A stretch of 64,000 nt of DNA, taken from Furcasterigmium furcatum (Eukaryota; Ascomycota; Sordariomycetes; Glomerellales; Plectosphaerellaceae). Shown here in pieces: positions 57,051-64,000 of this stretch (position 1 is the stretch's first letter; each line of letters opens with the position of its first letter). Position numbers and translations under genes: made by a program. The stretch spans positions 4,933,626 through 4,997,625 of the forward strand of contig BCIA01000002.1 of the NCBI GenBank assembly GCA_001599815.1. The letters are read 5' to 3'. The notes below the pieces were generated by a model that made no database searches, was not told the DNA's origin, and saw nothing but the letters and a program-made list of their open reading frames with translations.

Positions 57051-58286
57051 TTAGCAGTGCACACTGCCAGACATCATCACGCGCGCCGTGCGATGGAGGT
57101 CAGCAGAGGCTATCTCGCCATCAGCGCCGAGTGTCGTGCCGATATCAACATTTCCGCTCGGATGGGCGATGACAACCGAGTCCCCCGGCGCCCTCTTCGA
57201 CCTTCCGTACAGCTCCGAGCCGATCGTCCCAGGAATGCGACATGACGCTCCGAGGCATAACGCCAGAGTCAACGGTACGGCCTTGTGCGCCTGGCCCATG
57301 GACATGGCGAGGCACCGGATATCGACGTCGGGCGAGTCGGACTCCGAGAAGAGCATCACGATCTTCGGCACGCTCTCAACGTTGGGGTTCAGCCCCATCA
57401 GAGATGTGCCGGCCCTCCTGATCTGCTCCAGTTTGGCCTTGAGGGATGCATTCGCCTCGACGTCGGGAGGAGTCAGGCTCTCAGCACCCGTGATGCCGAG
57501 ATCGCCCGCTCGGACGAAGACGCCCGGGTTGCTCACGTCCACCAGCGACGCCGGGATGGTGCTCCCGTCTTCGAGAGTCAGGACGTCGACGGGGTTCCCC
57601 GTAGGCAGGGCCTTTCCCGTCTTTGCCCCGGCCGGGTCGAGGAATTTCAGGGTAATCCTGCTCCCCGTACCAGGGACGCCGTCCATGGCGTAGTCACCGT
57701 GGGGGACGTATCGCGCAGGATCGCCGTCCACTCTGAACCGAGACTCGATGACCTTGGAGGTGTTTGTGTTGAAAATGCGGACAGAAGCCATCGTCTGGCC
57801 GTCGATTCTCTCCGTTTTCGGATTCTTAATGATGCCCATGTCCAGCCCCAGGGGCCCGACTGTTGAGGACATGTTCCCGCAGTTCCCTGCCTTGTCGAGC
57901 ACGCCGTCCTTGATGCCCACCTGGACGAAGGTGTAATCGACATCGACATCGGGCCGTGAGGGGGGCGACAGGACAATTATCTTACTCGTTGACGAGATTC
58001 CCGACCCCATTCCGTCGAGCTGCCGTCCGTATGAGTCTGGTGAGCCCATCGCTGCTGACAGGACTGTGTGCCATTTGTCCTCCGGGGGCAGGTCCCGTCG
58101 GTGGATGACGAGGCCATTTGACGTGCCGCCGCGGACGAAAAGGGCCGGAAAACTCCGTTCACTTGACATTGTCCGCCTTGCGAAAGCCGGTGACACTGTT
58201 GGGGGCTGGAGGGTTGGTCTCCGGATCGCTGATGTCCGGGAAATGATCGCCTCAGAGGTGCACAGCGTGCGGCGAAGACAGGACAT
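57051..58286 (-). CDS. prpF: PrpF-family isomerase (2-methylaconitate cis-trans isomerase-like)
   Basis: An intronless gene of 411 aa from the first ATG (58286). Residues 1-40 (MSCLRRTLCTSEAIISRTSA, then IRRPTLQPP) are Arg/Ser/Thr-rich and look like a mitochondrial presequence; a second ATG at 58169 gives the bare enzyme. The PrpF fold signature is present: VRGGTSNG at 51-58 and GNCGNMSS with Cys136, the residue position used for proton transfer in PrpF/DapF-like enzymes, plus HPSGNVDIG near the end. In bacteria PrpF isomerises 2-methylaconitate in one version of the methylcitrate cycle of propionate breakdown. Fungal propionate metabolism is normally described without PrpF, so substrate and pathway here are open; related oxalomesaconate-type isomerases are alternatives. 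Confidence 0.88.
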   Translation of the reverse strand: MSCLRRTLCTSEAIISRTSAIRRPTLQPPTVSPAFARRTMSSERSFPALFVRGGTSNGLVIHRRDLPPEDKWHTVLSAAMGSPDSYGRQLDGMGSGISSTSKIIVLSPPSRPDVDVDYTFVQVGIKDGVLDKAGNCGNMSSTVGPLGLDMGIIKNPKTERIDGQTMASVRIFNTNTSKVIESRFRVDGDPARYVPHGDYAMDGVPGTGSRITLKFLDPAGAKTGKALPTGNPVDVLTLEDGSTIPASLVDVSNPGVFVRAGDLGITGAESLTPPDVEANASLKAKLEQIRRAGTSLMGLNPNVESVPKIVMLFSESDSPDVDIRCLAMSMGQAHKAVPLTLALCLGASCRIPGTIGSELYGRSKRAPGDSVVIAHPSGNVDIGTTLGADGEIASADLHRTARVMMSGSVHC

Positions 58287-58839
58287 GGCGCACCGCTTCA
58301 AAGTAGGGGTAACCCATACGGCACTTCCGTTAATCAACTTTGATGGCTGATGAGAATGATTGATAAGCTGTTCACCTTACGGTACTAGTAAGAAGGTAGA
58401 TTGGCCGGTGTTGGTGGTGATGTTGTCCTGGTCCAGGTGAGTGACGGTCAACCGAGGGCCAATTAAAGTGGACAGGAACATGGAACTCGGACCCGACAAC
58501 TCCTCCGAGCACAGCACCGTGACTGCAACCACCGACTACCTGCTAATGAATGGCCAATATTTCTATAGCAGGCGAGATCATATGAAATTCAGAGGTTCTA
58601 CAATGAAGTATTGAGTACTTCGGAATTGTTTGGTTTGCCGTGGTAAATATCCCGAGCAAAGATAAACAAACACGCCATAGTTCGGTGGTGACATGGTCTT
58701 CAATACAAGTCAGCAGAAGAAACTCTAGTGATGCAACCTCATGAAGATGGCATTCAGAAAACGGCATAAATAATGCAGAAAAAAGACAAAATGCAACTGC
58801 CCTTCCCAAGCGCAAGTTGTCTTGCGAAGAGAAAGGCAG
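58287..58839. other. Intergenic region with poly-T terminator for the tRNA-like element
   Basis: It contains the PrpF promoter. It also has an A6 run at 58779-58784, which is T6 on the minus strand, downstream of the tRNA-like element and usable as a Pol III stop. No coding frame is supported. Confidence 0.4.
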
Positions 58840-58933
58840 CCACCAGTGCGGGAGTCGAACCCGCCCCGGTCCCCCGCCGTGAAGAGCTCAGTTGGGCTAC
58901 TAATCTGAGATTTTTACCCCTTGGCCACCGGCG
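58840..58933 (-). tRNA. tRNA-like element, probably a degenerate class II (Leu/Ser-type) tRNA
   Basis: On the minus strand a perfect T-arm is seen: GCGGG-TTCGACT-CCCGC (B box, 58846-58862). The acceptor arms CGCCGGT and ACTGGTG pair over seven positions with two G-U pairs. The A-box-like GGCCAAGGGGTAAA follows the 5' arm, but U8 seems missing and the D-stem pairs poorly. A CTCAG/CTGAG stem could be the anticodon arm, but its loop is 13 nt instead of 7, with TAG at the anticodon position; either a tiny intron or decay explains this. About 22 nt between that stem and the T-arm resemble a long variable arm. Functional status is doubtful. Confidence 0.4.
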
Positions 58934-59116
58934 CCGGACCCCTATACCATATGCCGGAAAACGCGGGGCCATAAGGGTTGCAAAACGCGGGTGCCTGACG
59001 CGTGTTGTTGTGGGATGGCGACGGGGTGGCCGGTGATTCACTGGGAGGCATTGGCATTCACACCCAAGAGTGGCCGTGACCTCATGTGTGCAGCACATCT
59101 TACATTGCAAAGCTGA

Positions 59117-61905
59117 CTATCCATGCCCTTGACCTTGCCCCCTTCCCATCCCATTCCACCCCGTCTCGTCCATGTTCGCCATGAACGCCCAAGGATCCAT
59201 CGTTCCGGTCGACTCGTCATATCCCATCCCCACCAGGGGATCGAGCCCCTGCATACCTGCCGACGGCTGCGCGTACATGAAGCTATTATTCGGGTCAAAG
59301 CTCGCGCTGACGGGTTGCCCAACCGCAGCGGTATACGGCATTGCTTCCGGCGGCGCCCGGGCATCGATCCCTGTCGTGGGAGTCGTGATGCCGCTTGCCT
59401 GCTGCGAGCTCGTCCCGGTGGTAGGTATTGACGTCGAGCCGGGTACCGAGCCCGTACGGTGCGGCAGGTTGACCTCGTTGTTCGTTGACACGACGCCGGT
59501 GGCGCGCAGCAGACCCCCGCCGAAGACACCTTGCGGTTTATCCTTGTGCCTCTCATAGAACGAGGCCGCCGCACCGGGCGTGTCCCAGTCGAACACTGGC
59601 CGGTCGTCTCCGGGTATGGAGGCCGGGTTCGAGGCCGGGGACGCCCGTTTCCGCTTATGCGCGGCTTCGTTGAGCTGGTCCTCTTCCGATCCACAAGGAG
59701 TACGTCTTGCCTGGGGCGTCTGGGAGGGGTCGTATGTGCCCTTGGCGAGTCCGAGAGGTAATCTGCCTGGCAGCGGTGTCTGGATTTCCGAGTGTTTCGT
59801 AAGATAGCTCCTTGCCAGGAGGGGTACGTTCGAGTTTTGCCACCCGAAAGCGTTTCGATACTTGGCCAGGCTGGGTAATGTGATCACCGTGGCCAGGCCG
59901 TTTCTCTCCACGTCGGCGCATACTTGTTGCAGGAACGCCTGGGTGATGAGGTGATGACGACCAATTGCCTCCATGGCCTGGATCAGAAACTCCATGTTGC
60001 CCGTCTCGATGGAAGACAGGCCGGCTTGAGGGTCCGATTTCGCAATATATATGTAGACTGAGGAAGCGCAGTACATTGACAACGCAGCGAGAGGACTTCT
60101 CTGCAGGGGGTGTCAGTAGGTCATCATGATCAGAGAAGACGGAAGGAACTGACAAATCCGGGGCTTACGTGGCTCGTCAGCCTGACAATATTCACGATCT
60201 CTTCGGCGGAGGCGCGGAGACGTAGCTCCGACGCTTGCCTGAGGGCATCTGGCAGCTTGTGCTCCTGAATCTTGTCAATCGCCGCGTGGTGCAGGCATAT
60301 GACGCCGGCGTGCAAATTCAGGTTGGTGTGCACAGCCGAGGGATTCCGTAGGTTCCTCGGTAGCCGAAAAGTCTCAGGGAGGAACATGAAGCAGCTGGAT
60401 AGGATGTTGTCGAGCTCTCGGTGTCTGGTCCAGAACCCACCGTACTCGACGTCTTCTGGCCGAGCGTCAGGCTTAACACGGTGCACGTGCCTTAAAATCT
60501 CGTTGTGAATATGGCAGATGACAATGGACCCTGCGAATGTAGAATATGATGCGCCCTTGAAGACTTCCGGGAGAGGGGAGGTGGTTTCTTCTCGGCCTTC
60601 GTTGAATGCTTCCTCTGTGGAGGGGAGATTCGTATTGATCTGGAAAGCATAGTTAGCCATGATACATTGATAAAGAAAGATGTCTCGTCCCGTACATCGT
60701 CGGGATTGATGAGTGTTGGCCAGCCGGTGGAAATGCTAGCATGGCAGTCAATGGCAAAGGCGCCCCAGAAAGTCCGCCGGCGCTCCTCAACATCGATCCA
60801 ATCCCGGGGAGGCGCCAGGGTAGGCGCCATTTCATGTCCTCCTCCGTCAATGCGGTGGAGGCCCATCATCTCCACGAGACGTACGGCTTTCGCTGAGCTG
60901 ATGGCCGCCCTCGTGAACAACATGCTACGGGCTTCATCCGTCGCAATGAGCGCCCAGGCCTGCGCGTGTGCGACCGAGAGGAAATGCTCCCCGTATCCCT
61001 GCGTTTGTAAGTCCTGACCGGAGATTCAGAATGCATGTCAAGGGGTCGACCGTACCCTCATTTCGTCGCCGTCGGCATACTGCCGTGCTCGTTTGTAGAA
61101 TATATCGTGATAATGACTGTACTTGTCGTGGCCGTTTGACGCCATTGTCCAGATGGCATACTGCAGACACATGGGGGGTCTTTTGTGAGGCGCCGAATAG
61201 AAGAACTGAAAATACCTGCTCGGATGAACGATGGGCATGAACATGTGAGCCTTCTGAAAGTAGGCCGCGTTCCTGGCTCAATGTCAGCATCTCGCGAAGT
61301 CAGTTGCTGGCTCCCACGGGGGCGTACAGTTCTTCCATGAGCTCGAAGGGGGGTAACTGCTCATTGAGGCCGAGACCCATGAGTTCACCAGAGGGATTCG
61401 CCGAACCCGGGAATGCCGCTGTTGCATGAAACCCGTCCCCATCGCGTGGCATGTTGGGATGGGCTTCCGCTGCTCCAGGGGGCTTGGCGCAGAAGTTGCC
61501 CTCTCGCTCCATGAGCGTTTCCATGTCGATGGTGAAGTCGTTGAGACTTCCGAGGGGAAAGCCGGCCGGCGCATCACCGTTGGCCGCGCCCCAACCGCCA
61601 TCACTGGGGCGTCCTCCCTCCCGCAGGAGGCCTTCCACTTGAGCTGGTTCATCGTCAGCCAGGAGCCCTATTCGAGCAGGGAGATCGTGCTAAATACCTA
61701 GCCTCTCCTCCAGCTCCTTCACATTTCTACGCTTGAAAGCCGGTTTCCTTCGTGACTCCGGATACACACACTCGACTTTGCCCTTGATGCAACGACTGCA
61801 TATCGGCTTGATGCGGTCGCATTTGAGCTTCCGGGAGCGGCAGGTCACGCAAGCCAGTGAGTCCGGGGCTTGAGCTGGGTCCATCCGGGCGGCGTCGGCA
61901 TCCAT
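59117..61905 (-). CDS. Zn2Cys6 fungal transcription factor, full length
   Basis: Six exons on the minus strand (61698-61905, 61328-61643, 61056-61272, 60696-61013, 60169-60639, 59117-60100) give 837 aa; introns are 54, 55, 42, 56 and 68 bp. The zinc cluster has Cys19, 22, 29, 36, 39 and 46 in perfect CX2CX6CX6CX2CX6C spacing (CVTCRSRKLKCDR, then CSRCIKGKVEC). A basic linker with a coiled coil follows (RRNVKELEERLAQVEGLL). The fungal_trans domain spans about 170-520 (for example FMPIVHPSRYFQFFYSAPHK, GLHRIDGG, ERRRTFWGAFAIDCHAS). The C-terminal tail is Gln/Pro/Met/Gly-rich, as in activation regions. The pattern resembles the xylanase-activator/Cys6 regulators of carbon or secondary metabolism, but the target is unknown. 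No flanking metabolic gene lies beside it except PrpF, 765 bp from its stop. Confidence 0.9.
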
Positions 61906-64000
61906 GGCGGCGGCAACGGAGCGGCAACCGCGGCGGCGGCCGGGGCGGATAGGGGAAGGTGGAGCTCACGGAGGAGGGACTCGGCGCCCAGGAGCGGCCG
62001 CAGACACACAGAGGACGGGACAATGCAAGCTGCCGTGTAGCGGGACAGTATCAGCCCATTTCGTGGCGTGCGCTGCCTGCTGTAAATGATCCGCGAACAG
62101 TGCTGCTGATGAGTCGCAGGCTGTGCAGACACGGTTTGCAGTGTTCAATTAGGGGACTCGGATATGCGCCGCCATTGGATATTCAGCGCCTGCCCCAATC
62201 CGGACATGGTGTAGCCTCTGCTTAGCATATGAAATCCTCGCCGTCCAATTGGAGGGGTCAGACAACCTCGGAAATATGTCACGCCGTTGTCCGACCTCAG
62301 GAGTGGAGGTCCTGACTTCAGACGGGTAGAAGTCTATGACGACACGACTGAGCTTATTTTGACTGAAGCAACGGCATGAGCCGGCGGTAACTGTCGCAAG
62401 AGCCACCACAGTGGTATATGGCACCCGCGGGACCATTTTCGACGAGCGAGACCTTTTCTTCTCGAACGGTCAGCTCGGCACTCAAGTACGAGCTAGGGAT
62501 TATTCCCGAGGATCATCGCATGATTGACGCGCCGGCGGCTGTCCACGTGTGGCCCGGCTCTTTTTTGGTCTGTCTTTCATGGGATGACTTGACTCGGCCG
62601 AGATCCGTTTTCCAAGGTCTCAGAATGTGTCGGTGTCTTGCTCGAAGAATAACACTATCCCGGCCCCAACTAATCAACTGAGGGATCCTTTGACGAAAAA
62701 GGAAGTTGATGATGGAATAAGCACCTGGCGGATATGATTGCTGCCATGTCGTCCTGCAGGTCTCCCGCCGGCCGAACCAAGTCGATGCCGGATTCTTGAC
62801 CGAGCAGAGCAGTTGGCAGGATGAGCATTCATCAGCCGCCCCCCTCCATCTTGTCTGTCGGTGGAGGCGCAGCTGTGAAATTCTTCCCAAAGAGCTTTGT
62901 CTGCACGACGATCGTTCTCTGCCGTTTGCAGAAGCGTTGGCTGCGGGGGAGCTGGAGATGGCCTGATCTCCTGGCGGGACGTAGGCTCGATCATCAATTA
63001 CTGGTGCAGGCGCGAACCTTGTCAGCTTTCTTGTCACAAGCAAATACTGCCCGCGCCGAAGAAAACGCCATCTGCGATACCACAGCAATGGAGCCACTCA
63101 CTTACTCCCTGGCCAGAACAGGACAGATTGTCGCACATCTCCAAGGCCATCAAAAGTGTGTCCTTGCTTTCCTCTGCTGCTCACACCCACCAAGATTGCC
63201 CTTTCGGAAGTAAATTGCCACTAAAACTTCAGCGCATCGAGTCCGCTAACGCGATTTGGACGGAGGATGAGGCCTTGGCCGGCCCAGATCAGCAGCGTGA
63301 CCGTTTTAGGCCAAAGTCTACCCGTCTCTGCCGCTTCTTTCCCTGGACCCTGGCTTTTGGGCCTTGATTCACGGCCAAATGAAGCGGCTCAGGGGAAATA
63401 GGAGCGGCCTGGGACCCGCCGTTGGCAGCACCGCAGATGCCGTCTCTGGCCTAGCTGGCCTGAACCACCTGCGGCCGTTGCTGGTTAGACAGCGCTAAGA
63501 AGGCGTCCGTCGGTGACGTCCTGATGGATCGCGCAGAGTCAGTTTTCTTGATCTCCTGACACGGACGGCACGCTATCCTGTTCAGCACCCACGAACTCGC
63601 TCGTCAGGGCGAATGTCGGCCTCCACTGGCGTCCTGCAGGCGGGCTGTCCGGCTGTTGAGGATTCAGATGCCGAATCGAAGTCTACATACACACCCTGCG
63701 GGACGAGGGCCAAGGTGTGACGTCGAACTTTGCATGTTGCTTGAGGCTGGGGCGTGAGCATTGTGAACACTCGAGTGCCACGTCGGACTGGAGCCGTCTT
63801 GCAACTCCAGCTCGCCGTGGTCAGACCACGGTCAGAGACTGCGGTCAGATGTCGGTCTCTGCCTGCGACATTGAAGGCTAAACCGCTGACTGTTGACGCC
63901 TGCCTCCCACGGCCTGCAAGCTGCGGGAGAGCCCCGTGAACGCACTGACTGATGAGCGAGTCGAGCGTAGAATGAAAGGGTCTTGATGGGCGAGCCGGCG
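61906..64000. other. 2.1-kb right-edge region without recognised genes
   Basis: It includes the promoter of the zinc-cluster gene. Frames up to 194 codons lie on both strands but are motif-free and overlap one another. A short inverted repeat CAGAGAC/GTCTCTG occurs at 63833-63861. A gene could begin beyond the right edge. Confidence 0.4.

Noticed and set aside
63833..63861. Inverted CAGAGAC/GTCTCTG and repeated GGTCAGA near the right edge
   Set aside because: Arms are only 7 bp and no gene context is present, so chance is the simplest explanation.

Overview
The window is nuclear DNA of a filamentous ascomycete, most probably a Sordariomycete. The evidence is the short 42-97 bp GT-AG introns, GC-rich coding sequence, two Zn2Cys6 transcription factors, a NACHT-WD NOD-like receptor, and a set of single-copy fungal housekeeping genes (PIK1, NUP82, CBC2, mL60, TRS20, histone H4, CDC27, SND2). 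Exon structures below were rebuilt by hand from splice signals and reading-frame continuity. No transposon, AT-rich RIP-like tract, rRNA or CRISPR array was seen.

Left part (1 to about 25.7 kb) looks accessory. A truncated gene end and a 4.4-kb gene-poor stretch precede a secreted LysM plus hevein-like chitin-binding protein (4.8-5.6 kb) and a 1536-aa NACHT-WD receptor (6.4-11.0 kb). Then comes a block with a pathway-type look: a Zn2Cys6 regulator, a divergently transcribed NAD-dependent epimerase/dehydrogenase, a dihydroxy-acid dehydratase paralogue without an obvious mitochondrial presequence, a cytochrome P450, a divergently transcribed CASD1/Cas1p-like membrane O-acyltransferase, and a membrane-anchored HSL-type esterase. 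No PKS, NRPS or terpene cyclase is present. The block could therefore be part of a larger cluster, a small sugar-acid or tailoring pathway, or coincidental neighbours.

Central part (27.5-52.3 kb) is a conserved housekeeping segment: NC2-alpha corepressor, PI 4-kinase Pik1, an unrecognised acidic protein, nucleoporin Nup82, cap-binding Cbc2, mitoribosomal mL60, TRAPP subunit Trs20, histone H4, APC/C subunit Cdc27, ER-targeting protein Snd2 and a DUF3605 protein. Several are divergent pairs sharing a promoter.

Right part (52.8-64 kb) carries an EBP-type sterol isomerase-like protein, a fungal regulator-like protein without a zinc cluster, a PrpF-family isomerase with a likely mitochondrial presequence, a degenerate tRNA-like element, a second full-length Zn2Cys6 regulator, and about 2 kb with no recognisable gene.

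The most interesting points are the dehydratase paralogue and its 8-nt micro-exon inside the Fe-S motif, the regulator/epimerase divergent promoter with a CGG-N10-CCG palindrome, the NLR with a Gly/Asn-rich N-terminus instead of a known effector domain, and the paired acyltransferase/esterase.
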